A stretch of 64,000 bases of DNA. Origin: Nocardioides aurantiacus. Its GTDB lineage: Bacteria > Actinomycetota > Actinomycetes > Propionibacteriales > Nocardioidaceae. Of the stretch, positions 16,261 through 28,068 are shown piece by piece. The DNA is taken from contig NZ_RKHO01000001.1 of the NCBI RefSeq assembly GCF_003752505.1, positions 2,480,001 through 2,544,000 of the forward strand, read 5' to 3'. The position numbers and the translations under genes are program-made. The first letter of the stretch is position 1; each line of letters starts with the position of its first letter. The notes under the pieces were generated by a model. That model had not been told where the DNA came from and did no database searches. It saw only the letters and a program-made list of their open reading frames with translations.

Positions 16261-19200
16261 TCAGCCGCCGAGGTCGTAGCTGCTGAAGCCGCTGCCCAGG
16301 AAGCGCCGGGCGCCGAGCCCGGTCGCGGTGCCGGGCAGCAGCCACACCAGACCGGCCGCGTCCCTGGCCACGAGGTCGGGCCGGCCGTCGCCGTCGACGT
16401 CACCCGGACCGACCGTCCAGGTGTAGCCCTTGACGGCGGTGCCGGCCGCACCCACGAAGGGCACGAACGAGCCGTCGGGGCTGACGAACGTGCTGCCGGG
16501 CATCGAGCCCGGCCGGAACGACCCGCTGCCGACCTGGTTGAAGGTCCGCATCGACGACGGCGCCAGGACCGGTGCCTGGAACCCGGTCCGACCGTTGCCG
16601 GGGAAGATCGTCGGCCTGCCCGTCGCGGTGCGCCCGAGCAGGTCCGGACGGCCGTCGCCGGTCACGTCGCCCACCGCCGCGAGCGAGGTGAACGTCTTCC
16701 AGCCGCTGCTCATCCGCACCGGCGTCGCGAACCGGCCGTTGCCCAGACCGGTGCGCAGCTTGAGCACGTCGCCGGCGTACTGCCGGGTGACGAGGTCGCC
16801 CCGGCCGTCGCGGTTCCAGTCGCCGGCCGCGAAGACCTGGCTGGCGCCCGGGAGGGTGACGTTGGTGGCGACGGCGGCGCTGGTGTTGCGCTTGCCGTTG
16901 TGCGGCACGACGACCACGCGGGTGCCACCGCCGGCGAGGCCGACGAGGTCGGGCTGCTTCGACCCGGTCATCGAGCCGCTGGAGAGGTGCGCCAGGCCCG
17001 CGCCGCCCGGGAAGGACCCCAGGGTGGCCCCGAGGCCGCCGCGTCCGTCCCCGGTGAGGACCGAGACCGCACCCGAGCTGCTGCGGGCGTAGAGGTCGCC
17101 GCGACTGTCGCCCGACAGGTCGGCCGCGCCGCCGACGACCGCGTCGTAGCGCGACCCGACGGTGGCGGTGCGCACCCAGCTGCCGAGGCGGCCGGTGCTG
17201 GTCCCGGGGACGAGGTGGAGCACGCCGGAGCGGACCGCGACCAGGTCGGGTCGCCCGTCGCCGTTCAGGTCGCCGCCGGGGGCGATCGAGGTGGCGCCGC
17301 GCCAGCCGGTCCCGAGCAGCGTCGGAGCGCCGAAGCGTCCGGAGCCCAGGCCCTTGGCGAGGTAGAGGGCGCCGTTGCTGCGCATCCGGACCAGCAGGTC
17401 GTTGCGACCGTCCCGGTTCCAGTCACCGGCCCCGACCACGAGGTCGGCCCCGGCGAAGGACGCCGTGCTCGCGATGCCCACCGGGTCCACGTGACCCAGT
17501 CCGTCACCGCGGTAGACGCGGAGCAGCGAGCCGCGCACCGCCCGCGCGACGATGTCGCCGCGACCGTCCCCGGTCACGTCGCCGACGGCGGCGAGCAGGT
17601 CGACCTTGCCGCTCCAGCTCACGGCGGTGCTGACGGGCGCTCCGAGGCCGGTCTGGCCCTCGGTCGGCAGGATCCGCACCGCGCCGGTGCCCTGCTGCCG
17701 CAGCACCACGTCGAGCTCGCTGGACCCGACCAGGTTGGGGTGGCGGGTGAGGGCGACGTCGGAGGGCTGCGGCTGCGCCGGGCGCGGGGTCTGGGTGGGC
17801 GAGGTGAAGCCGGTCGACGGGGCCGGGGTGGGGCTCGGCGCCGGAGCCGGGGCCGCGGCACCGGCCTGGATGCGGGCGGCGGCCGTGCGGATCGCGGGCA
17901 GCTTGGCGTAGAGGTAGCGGCCGGGGCAGGCCGTGGAGCCGGCGTCGCGGTGGCCGTTGATGCCCTGGAAGTACTTGTTCTTCACGTAGAGCCGGGTCGC
18001 GTCGGCCCGGACGTCGTGGAGCGACAGCTTCCAGGCGAACAGGGCCGCGTAGGCGTTGACCACGGCCTGGGACGGCTGGGCGACGTCGTAGTTGCCGATC
18101 GCCGACATCGCGAACGAGGCCTCGTTGTAGCCCAGGGTGTGGGCCCCGACGACGGCCTTGTCGACGCCGCCGTACCGGCCCTCCCAGATCCGGCCGAAGC
18201 GGTCGACCAGGAAGTTGTAGCCGAGGTCGCTCCAGCCCCGCGACTGCGTGTGGTAGGCGTAGATGCCGCGCAGCAGGCTCGGGACGTCGGCCTCGGAGTA
18301 GCTGTTGGCGTTGACCGTGTGGTGGATGAACCCGGTCTTCACGGTGCCGTAGCTCGGCGCGGACCCGCGGAGCCGCTCGTTGGCGCCCCACTGGGAGCGG
18401 GAGAAGATCTGCGGCTTGGGGGCGACCCGCATCGCGCTCAGCGACGCGGTCGCGCTCGACGTCGTGGCCTGCTCGTCCGCCTGCTCCTCGCGGGCCGGGG
18501 CCTCGTCCTGCCCTTCCCGGGCGGCGGGGGCCGGCATGGTCGAGGTGTCGAGCGCCGGCTCCTGCACGTCGGTGCTGCCCGCACCGGGGTCGATGACGGC
18601 CAGCTCGAGGTCGGGCGGGGTGGTGCCGTCGCTGGTCAGCGTCCGCGCCTGCACGGCGTCGACGTCGCCGACCACGACGGCGTCGGTGCCGGGGCGCTCG
18701 GCGCGTGCGGCGGCGGCCCGGGCCTCGGCCGGCTCGGGGGCGTGCTCGTCGTGGTACTCGGCGGTGCTCCAGTCCGACCACCGGCCGTCGTCCTGGGTGC
18801 GGACCTGGACCGCGATCTCGTCCTCGTCGTACTCGCGGCCGGCCTTCCAGGTCATGCCGACGGTGGCGTAGCCCTTGACGGGCTGCGCCTCGGACCGGGC
18901 CACGAGCCGCGTGGGCGCGGGGGCCTCGGCCCTCTCGGCCTTCTCGGTCCTCTCCGGCACCGGGGACGCCTCGGGCTCGTCCTGCTCCGCGGGTGCGGCC
19001 GCACGGCCGCCGCCCGGCCCCTCGACGCCGGTGACGGCGACCTCGCGGACCTTCGGCGTGACCGGGGCCGTGTCGACCGTGGCGGGCTCCGGCTCGGGTG
19101 CCGCGGCCGTCCGGGTCGGCGTGGTCGCTCGCCGCTCACGCTCGCGCAGCACGGTCGCGTCGTCCAGGGCCGGTGCCCCTGCGGCCTGCGGGCCGAGGGC

Positions 19201-19335
19201 TCCGGGGGCCGATCCGGGCGCGGGGACGATGTCCAGGGTGCGCACGCCGGCCGCCGAGACGGCGACGACGAGGACCGCGGCCGTCACCAGGCTCTGTTGG
19301 CACACGGTGACGTAGCGGGTGCGGCGCGAACGCAT
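16261..19335 (-). CDS. secreted N-acetylmuramoyl-L-alanine amidase with FG-GAP repeats
   Basis: This 1024-aa exported protein has an N-terminal hydrophobic segment (about 13-32) and a long low-complexity Ala/Glu/Pro region. A PGRP/amidase_2 domain spans about 308-490, with zinc ligands in GFIHHTVN (H338/H339), H462 (GHRDAGSTACPG) and C470. A Pro-rich linker (about 494-525) leads to a C-terminal half of seven or more FG-GAP/VCBS blades (DWNRDGRNDLLVR, GDLNGDGRPDLVAV, VGDVTGDGRGDIVAR). Such propellers bind Ca2+ and often contact sugars or wall polymers. It should cleave peptide from glycan outside the membrane. The ATG follows GGAG. It sits beside galactan export genes, suggesting wall remodelling during polymer attachment. 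Confidence 0.93.
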   Translation of the reverse strand: MRSRRTRYVTVCQQSLVTAAVLVVAVSAAGVRTLDIVPAPGSAPGALGPQAAGAPALDDATVLRERERRATTPTRTAAAPEPEPATVDTAPVTPKVREVAVTGVEGPGGGRAAAPAEQDEPEASPVPERTEKAERAEAPAPTRLVARSEAQPVKGYATVGMTWKAGREYDEDEIAVQVRTQDDGRWSDWSTAEYHDEHAPEPAEARAAAARAERPGTDAVVVGDVDAVQARTLTSDGTTPPDLELAVIDPGAGSTDVQEPALDTSTMPAPAAREGQDEAPAREEQADEQATTSSATASLSAMRVAPKPQIFSRSQWGANERLRGSAPSYGTVKTGFIHHTVNANSYSEADVPSLLRGIYAYHTQSRGWSDLGYNFLVDRFGRIWEGRYGGVDKAVVGAHTLGYNEASFAMSAIGNYDVAQPSQAVVNAYAALFAWKLSLHDVRADATRLYVKNKYFQGINGHRDAGSTACPGRYLYAKLPAIRTAAARIQAGAAAPAPAPSPTPAPSTGFTSPTQTPRPAQPQPSDVALTRHPNLVGSSELDVVLRQQGTGAVRILPTEGQTGLGAPVSTAVSWSGKVDLLAAVGDVTGDGRGDIVARAVRGSLLRVYRGDGLGHVDPVGIASTASFAGADLVVGAGDWNRDGRNDLLVRMRSNGALYLAKGLGSGRFGAPTLLGTGWRGATSIAPGGDLNGDGRPDLVAVRSGVLHLVPGTSTGRLGSWVRTATVGSRYDAVVGGAADLSGDSRGDLYARSSSGAVSVLTGDGRGGLGATLGSFPGGAGLAHLSSGSMTGSKQPDLVGLAGGGTRVVVVPHNGKRNTSAAVATNVTLPGASQVFAAGDWNRDGRGDLVTRQYAGDVLKLRTGLGNGRFATPVRMSSGWKTFTSLAAVGDVTGDGRPDLLGRTATGRPTIFPGNGRTGFQAPVLAPSSMRTFNQVGSGSFRPGSMPGSTFVSPDGSFVPFVGAAGTAVKGYTWTVGPGDVDGDGRPDLVARDAAGLVWLLPGTATGLGARRFLGSGFSSYDLGG

Positions 19336-19489
19336 CAGGAGTACTCCACGTGAAGGAAAGGGAATTCACACGAGTACCAAGTTTCACACCAGTTACATAT
19401 GTTGCCGCAACCAATTTGCCCGAATTACAAACCTGTATTTAATTGTCAGCAGCTAATGACAGAGGTGTCATTAACGATCGCATATCGAC
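19336..19489. other. AT-rich intergenic island between wzt and the amidase gene
   Basis: These 154 bp are far richer in A and T than anything nearby, for example ATTACAAACCTGTATTTAAT and CAGTTACATATGTTG. They hold the amidase promoter region and a palindrome, but no convincing -35/-10 pair was assigned. There is no ORF. Confidence 0.7.
19454..19473. promoter_or_regulatory. perfect palindrome TAATGACA-GAGG-TGTCATTA
   Basis: 8-bp arms with a 4-nt centre, 17 bp after the wzt stop and about 120 bp before the amidase start. It is either an operator for the amidase gene or a weak terminator hairpin for the wzm-wzt transcript. The A/T-rich arms and missing U tract favour an operator. Confidence 0.45.
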
Positions 19490-20278
19490 TCAGACGTCGG
19501 AGCCGAGCTCGGCGTCGACGGCCTCCTCGGAGGTCTGTCCGGGGACGACCGCCGGCTCGTCGTCGTGCAGGTGGCGGATGCCGGCGTCGACCTCGCCGTC
19601 GAAGGTGAGCCGGCCCTTCTCCAGGACCAGCACGCGGTCGCACATGGCACGCACCGATGCCGTCGCGTGGCTGACGTAGAAGATCGTGGTCCCCTGACGG
19701 CGGATCTCCTGCATCTTCTGCATGCACTTCTTCTTGAAGGGCCGGTCCCCCACCGCCAGGACCTCGTCGGCCAGGAAGATGTCGGCGTCGACGTGCACCG
19801 CGATGGAGAAGCCGAGCCGGGCGTACATGCCCGAGGAGTAGTGCGAGACCGGGGTCTCCAGGAACTTGCCGATGTCGGCGAACTCCACGATCTCGTCGAA
19901 GCGGCTGTCGATCTCCTTCTCGGTCATCCCGAGGATCGCGCCGTTGAGGTAGAGGTTCTCCCGGCCGGTGAGCTGGGGGTGGAAGCCCGCCCCGGTGGCG
20001 ATCAGGCCGGCGATCCGGCCGCGCGTCAGCACGGTCCCCTCGTCGGGGCGCATCACGCCGTTGAGCACCTTGAGCAGGGTGCTCTTGCCGGAGCCGTTGA
20101 GGCCCATCAGACCGATGGACTCCCCCTGCTCGACAGTGAACGACACGTCGTCGACCGCCTTGAACGTCTCGGTCAGCGGCAGCCGCCGCGCGGTCGCGAC
20201 CGCCATGTCCTTCAACGTGCGGTGGTACTGCATCGTGAAGTGCTTGCTGACGCCGTCGACCTCGATGGACACGCTCAT
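19490..20278 (-). CDS. wzt: Wzt-type ABC transporter ATPase for wall polysaccharide export
   Basis: The 262-aa ATPase has Walker A GLNGSGKST (59-67), the Q-loop region GFHPQLTGRENLYLNG, and a signature VSHYSSGMYARLGFS in place of LSGGQ. Walker B is DADIFLADEVLAVGD (D171, E172). The SSGM signature is typical of the TagH/Wzt/RfbE exporters of O-antigen, teichoic acid and galactan. A short acidic tail follows, with no extra carbohydrate-binding domain. The start overlaps the wzm stop by one base (TGATG), so both subunits are made together. The likely substrate is the lipid-linked galactofuran made by the neighbouring genes. Confidence 0.93.
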   Translation of the reverse strand: MSVSIEVDGVSKHFTMQYHRTLKDMAVATARRLPLTETFKAVDDVSFTVEQGESIGLMGLNGSGKSTLLKVLNGVMRPDEGTVLTRGRIAGLIATGAGFHPQLTGRENLYLNGAILGMTEKEIDSRFDEIVEFADIGKFLETPVSHYSSGMYARLGFSIAVHVDADIFLADEVLAVGDRPFKKKCMQKMQEIRRQGTTIFYVSHATASVRAMCDRVLVLEKGRLTFDGEVDAGIRHLHDDEPAVVPGQTSEEAVDAELGSDV

Positions 20279-21290
20279 CACAGACGCTCCGGGAACTTGC
20301 CCTCGACGCGCGAGAAGAACCGCTGGGCGCCGGCGAGCAGGACGAGGCTGATGACCAGGGTGATCGAACCGCGGACGAACATGTCCGGCGGGAAGGCCTG
20401 GCCGATCGAGGAGGGATCCTCGACCAGGGGGTACCAGAAGAAGCGCTGCAGCAGCATGACCGCCTGCGCGACCGGGTTGGCGACGTAGATCTGGTAGAGC
20501 ACCGGGTGGTCGAGGTGCGCGGCGTAGATCCGCTCGAAGGGGTAGATCATCGGCACCAGGAAGTGCATGAACTGCATGATCGTGCCGACGATGTTCTGGA
20601 AGTCGCGGTAGAAGACGTTCACGGCCGAGAAGAAGATCGCCAGGGCCGCGGAGAAGGTCACCAGGATCGAGAGCCCCAGCACGAGCGCGGCCAACGACGT
20701 CCAGGTGATGCTCCAGCCGATGAACAGGCAGCAGACCACCAGCACGAGCACCTGCGGGAACGTGTGGTACGCCGCGACCACCATCGCCGAGACGGGGAAG
20801 ACCTCGCGCGGCATCCGCATCTTCTTCACCAGCGCCTGGTTCTGCCAGATCGAGCGGGTGCCGCCGTTCCAGGTCTCGCCGAAGTAGTGGACCACCACCA
20901 TGCCGGTGAAGAGGTGGACGGCGAAGTAGGGGAACCCCTGGTGCAGCACCAGGATGTAGCCCATCACCACGTAGTAGACCGAGAACCGCATCGCCGGCTG
21001 CACGTAGGACCACAGCAGGCCCAGCAGCGAGGCGCTGTACATCTGGGCCAGCTGACGCCGCACGATCAGCCGCAGCAGGTAGGGCTGCTGGAAGACCTCG
21101 ACCAGACCGCCTCGTGGCGCCGGGGCCTGGAGCTCGGCCTCGACCCTGCGCGTCGTGCGGGGTGCGTCGGCTGCCTCGACCACCGGCATCGCGTCGGCCT
21201 GGTTCCTGGCCAGGCGACGGGCACGACGGCCGGCGTTGCGGGGCCGCTCGTCCGTCTCCTGGGGCGCGCTCCGCCTGTCCGCGGGCTTCA

Positions 21291-21291
<1 letters not shown>
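20278..21291 (-). CDS. wzm: Wzm-type ABC transporter permease
   Basis: This 337-aa permease carries a long, charged, Ala/Arg-rich cytoplasmic N-terminus (about 80 residues). The ABC-2 type core follows: FQQPYLLRLIVRRQLAQMYSASLLGLLWSYVQPAM, then six predicted TM helices. The late motif FYRDFQNIVGTIMQFMHFLVPMIYPFERI is typical of polysaccharide export permeases. It partners with Wzt to move an undecaprenyl-linked polymer across the membrane. Its stop/start overlaps with wzt and glfT2 (both TGATG) make glf-glfT2-wzm-wzt one coupled operon. Confidence 0.93.
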
Positions 21292-24564
<3,273 letters not shown>

Positions 24565-26373
24565 CTAGCCGCGGGGGCTGCCGGTTCGGTTGGCCAACAG
24601 GCGGCGGTAGGCGACCTTTCTCACGGCCTCCGGCACCAGTCGGTAGCCACCGCGCACGGCGACGTTGCGGGCGAACTGCAGGCGGGTGGTCAGGCCCAGG
24701 GCGCGCAGCCGACGCTGCAGCGCGACCTCCGAGCGCAGCAGCGGCCAGCCGCCGCGCCGGGCGTAGGCGCCGGCCCCGACGCGGTAGTGCACCAGCGGGT
24801 CGGCCAGGTTGGCCGGCACCGCCCCGGCCGTGACCATCCGGGTGAACAGGAGGTAGTCCTCCATCAGCGCCATGTCGGTGTAGCCCCCGGCGGCCAGGAC
24901 CGCGCTGCGCCGGTAGACGACCGTCGGGTGGTTGAAGGGGTCGCGGAAGCGGATGACGCGGCGGATCTCGTCGGGGTCCGTGGGCGGCGTACGTCGGCCG
25001 ACGACGTCGGTCGGGTCGGAACCGAACTCCCACAGGCCCGACCCGACGATGTCGGCCCCCGCCTCGACCAGCGGCAGCTGGCGGGCGAAGCGGTCGGGCG
25101 TGCTGACGTCGTCGGCGTCCATGCGGGCCACGATCTCGTGCTCGCTGGCTTGCAGCCCGGCGTCCAGCGCCGGCCCCAGCCCGATGTTGTCGGAGATGTC
25201 GACGTGGGTGACCGGGACCGGGCTGGTCGCGCGCAGGTGGGCGATCTCCTCGGCCAGCTCCTCGGGCACCGGGCCGTCCTGGACGAGCACCACCTGGGCG
25301 GGCCGACGGGTCTGGTCGTGCACCGAGGAGGTGAAGGCCAGCCGGAGGTAGTCGGCCCGGTCGCCGCCGTAGGTGCTCAGCAGCAGGGCGAACGGCTGCC
25401 CGGGCTCCAGGACCTCGGTCGGGCCGACCCGCCCGGCGGCGGGGTCGGTGGTGTCGGCGGGCGCCTCCCACCCGGCCTCCTGCAGCACCGAGGCGGTGGG
25501 CCGGGGCGCCTCGCGGACGCCGGCCCGCAGGCCACGGGCCAGCCCGCGCAGCAGCGTCGGGCGGTCCTGTGACCGGGCGACGGTGCGGGTCCAGCGGCGC
25601 AGCGTCGAGGCGGCGTAGAGGGCCTTCTCGTGGGGGGCCAGGCCGGTGGAGCGGGAGAACAGCCACACCTTGTTGCGGACCTCGAAGAAGAAGCGCTCCC
25701 CCGGGTCGGCGTCGGTGGCCCCGAACACGCGGGTCTTGTGGACCACCAGGCTGGAGGGGACGTAGAGGCCGACGCCGCCGCGGACCAGGCGGGTGGAGTA
25801 CTCGAAGTCGTCGTTCCACAAGAAGTAGTCGGCGATCGGGAGCCCCCGCTCGCGGACCGTGGTGGCGTCGCAGGCCAGCGAGACGAAGCTGGCCGAGCGC
25901 ACCGGCACCGCACCGACCGCCGCCGCCGCGTCCCGGACCGCCCGGGGTGCCCCGGGCTGCCGGCGGGGGGTGTTCATGGGGTGGTCGCGGCCGTCGGTCC
26001 ACACCACGAGGCTGGCCAGCACCGCCGGTCGCGGCGCCCCGGGGGCGTGGTCGCGGTGCACGCGGACCAGCTCGGCCAGCGCGGTCTCGGTCGGGACCGT
26101 GTCGTCGTCGAGCAGCCAGACCAGGTCGGGGTCGTGGGTGAGCGCCTGGGCGATGCCGGCGGCGAACCCACCGGCGCCCCCGGTGTTGCGGCTCAGCGAG
26201 ACCACGTCGAGGTCGTCGCGCCCGACCAGGTCCTCGGCGGTGCCGTCGGTGGAGGCGTTGTCGACCACGACCACGGCCGTGGGCGCGTGGGTCTGGCCCA
26301 GCACCGCGGCGAGGGACTCGGCGAGCAGCCCCCGGCGGTTCCACGTCACCACCACGGCCACCACGGACGTCAC
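24565..26373 (-). CDS. bifunctional protein with two GT2 domains (GlfT1-like plus second GT2)
   Basis: This 602-aa protein contains two complete GT-A family 2 glycosyltransferases. Domain 1 (about 1-265) has VVVTWNRRGLL, the DDD metal motif D89-D91, LWNDDFEY (about 185-192) and FFFEVRNKVW. This resembles GlfT1, which starts galactan on the rhamnose of the lipid linker. Domain 2 (about 327-590) has LLLSTYGGDRADYL, MDADD (418-422) and AALMEDYLLF-type acceptor residues as in AmsE-like enzymes. A linker of about 60 residues joins them. The fusion suggests two consecutive transfers on one acceptor. The GTG start has GGGAGGG upstream. It lies between an LCP gene and glf on the same strand. Confidence 0.87.
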   Translation of the reverse strand: MTSVVAVVVTWNRRGLLAESLAAVLGQTHAPTAVVVVDNASTDGTAEDLVGRDDLDVVSLSRNTGGAGGFAAGIAQALTHDPDLVWLLDDDTVPTETALAELVRVHRDHAPGAPRPAVLASLVVWTDGRDHPMNTPRRQPGAPRAVRDAAAAVGAVPVRSASFVSLACDATTVRERGLPIADYFLWNDDFEYSTRLVRGGVGLYVPSSLVVHKTRVFGATDADPGERFFFEVRNKVWLFSRSTGLAPHEKALYAASTLRRWTRTVARSQDRPTLLRGLARGLRAGVREAPRPTASVLQEAGWEAPADTTDPAAGRVGPTEVLEPGQPFALLLSTYGGDRADYLRLAFTSSVHDQTRRPAQVVLVQDGPVPEELAEEIAHLRATSPVPVTHVDISDNIGLGPALDAGLQASEHEIVARMDADDVSTPDRFARQLPLVEAGADIVGSGLWEFGSDPTDVVGRRTPPTDPDEIRRVIRFRDPFNHPTVVYRRSAVLAAGGYTDMALMEDYLLFTRMVTAGAVPANLADPLVHYRVGAGAYARRGGWPLLRSEVALQRRLRALGLTTRLQFARNVAVRGGYRLVPEAVRKVAYRRLLANRTGSPRG

Positions 26374-26402
26374 GGTCGCGTCCCTCCCGGTGTCCCTCCG
26401 TG

Positions 26403-26418
26403 GACCCCCTGCGGGGTC
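26403..26418 (-). terminator. hairpin downstream of the minus-strand LCP gene
   Basis: Arms GACCCC and GGGGTC with loop CTGC, in the 56-bp gap before the glycosyltransferase fusion gene. There is no U tract, so it may only be partial. Confidence 0.35.
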
Positions 26419-26429
26419 GTCCGCGGCGC

Positions 26430-27905
26430 TCAGCACGCCGAGGAGAGGTCCTCGGCCTGGTTGGCACCGTAGCCCTCGCGCAGGTTGCCCAGGGAGCCGC
26501 CGGTGGTGCCGGTGTCCTTCGGGGCCGCGGGCGCGGGGGCCGGGGAGGTCGTCGTCCCGGCGTCGTCCCGGGACTTCTCCGGCGGGTCGACCGCCTTCTG
26601 GACGGCGGCGTGGATCTTGTCGATGTCGGGGTCGCCGGTGGAGATCATCGGCGGCACGAAGGAGACGGTGCGCACCGGCTGGCTGCGGGCCTGGAGCGCG
26701 AGCCTCATGAACCGGTCCACGTCGCCCTGCGGGATGTCGGTGGTGATCAGTGCCTCGCCGGCCTCGGCGATGCTCTCGAAGTTGGTGACCACGGTGCGCG
26801 GGCTGAGCTGGTGCAGCATCGCGTTCATCACGCACTTCTGGCGGGCCATCCGGGAGTAGTCGTCGGCCGCGACCCGCGACCGGGCGAACCACAGCGTCTC
26901 GAAGCCGGACAGCGTGCGCGTGCCGGGCTCGACGTAGCCGGTCACGGGGGCACCGATGCCGCCGATCGGGATCCGGTCCCGGACGGTCAGCTCGACCCCG
27001 CCGACGGCGTCGACGAGCTTCTCGAAGCCCTGCAGGTTGACCATCGCGTAGTAGTTGATGTCGAGCCCGGTGATGCCCTCGACACCCTCCTTGGTCGCCT
27101 CGACCCCCGGGTCGGCGTACCCCTCGAAGAGGGACTCGTGGTCGGCGGCCCAGGTGGCCAGCGAGTTGAGCTCGCACTCGGGGCCGCAGTCGTAGCCGTC
27201 GGGGAACTGCTCGTGCATCACCGAGCCCTCGGGGAACGGGAAGTTCAGCATGTTGCGGGGCAGCCCGAACAGCACGGTCTCGCCGGTCTCCGCGTCGATG
27301 CTGGCCACGGAGATCGAGTCCGGGCGCATCCCCCAGCGGTCGGCGCCGGAGTCGCCGCCGAGCAGCATCACGTTGTAGCGCCCGTCGTGGGCACCGATGG
27401 TGGTGCCGTCGGCGAACATCGTGCTCACCAGGTCGCGCTGCACGCCCACGACGTGGGAGGCGAACAGCAACGAGCCCGCGACGCCGAAGCACAGCACGCC
27501 GTTGATGCCGACCATCGCCAGCCGCTGCTTGCGGCGCAGCGAGAGCGGGTCGCCGAGCCGCCAGGCGTCGACGAGCAGCAGCGCCCAGCCCACGGCCAGC
27601 ACCATCAGCACCACCCGCAGCGCCCCGAGGACGGGCGGGCTGCTGAGCAGCCAGAACACGAAGGAGTCGAACACCAGCCCGAGGCCGAACAGCAGCAGCG
27701 CGGTCGCCCACAGGCCGACCCACACGCGCAGCGCCACCCGACCGACCCGCTTGCTGCCGGCGACCAGCTGCGCCGATCCCGGCGCCACGAGGGTCATCAG
27801 CATCAGCACCAGCGCGCGGCGGAAGTGGTGCGGGCGGCGGCCGGGACCACCGCCACCGTTGCCGCGCGGGGTGGCGCGAGGTGGTTCGGTCAGGACTGAC
27901 GCCAT
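26430..27905 (-). CDS. LytR-CpsA-Psr (LCP) family wall-polymer ligase
   Basis: This 491-aa protein has a basic N-terminus and about four predicted TM helices within residues 28-155, more than the single helix of most LCPs. The extracellular LCP domain (about 175-420) contains NVMLLGGDSGADRWGMRPDSISVASIDAETGETVLFGLPRNML and the arginine-bearing WFARSRVAADDYSRMARQ, which contacts the polyprenyl pyrophosphate. It ends in a disordered T/P/A tail with a terminal Cys. LCP enzymes move polymers from lipid carriers to peptidoglycan. Its placement upstream of the galactofuran genes makes that polymer the likely substrate. Confidence 0.92.
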   Translation of the reverse strand: MASVLTEPPRATPRGNGGGGPGRRPHHFRRALVLMLMTLVAPGSAQLVAGSKRVGRVALRVWVGLWATALLLFGLGLVFDSFVFWLLSSPPVLGALRVVLMVLAVGWALLLVDAWRLGDPLSLRRKQRLAMVGINGVLCFGVAGSLLFASHVVGVQRDLVSTMFADGTTIGAHDGRYNVMLLGGDSGADRWGMRPDSISVASIDAETGETVLFGLPRNMLNFPFPEGSVMHEQFPDGYDCGPECELNSLATWAADHESLFEGYADPGVEATKEGVEGITGLDINYYAMVNLQGFEKLVDAVGGVELTVRDRIPIGGIGAPVTGYVEPGTRTLSGFETLWFARSRVAADDYSRMARQKCVMNAMLHQLSPRTVVTNFESIAEAGEALITTDIPQGDVDRFMRLALQARSQPVRTVSFVPPMISTGDPDIDKIHAAVQKAVDPPEKSRDDAGTTTSPAPAPAAPKDTGTTGGSLGNLREGYGANQAEDLSSAC

Positions 27906-28056
27906 GGGGAAGGCCTCTCCGGTGTGGTCGCGGGCGAGGGTGGTCGGGGGATCGCGTTGGGGGCACCGCTCGCTGCTCGTGGAGGGTGCGGACCAGTATC
28001 ACCAGCCGACCCGCCGGGGACCGGTCCGGCGCGCCGGTCGGGGCCGTCCTGCGCGG

Positions 28057-28062
28057 TAGCGT
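28057..28062 (+). promoter_or_regulatory. leaderless -10 (TAGCGT) for the plus-strand LCP gene
   Basis: TAGCGT, a 6-nt spacer, then ATG. The remaining 150-bp divergent region holds the promoter of the minus-strand LCP gene, which was not resolved. Confidence 0.5.
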
Positions 28063-28068
28063 CGGCGC

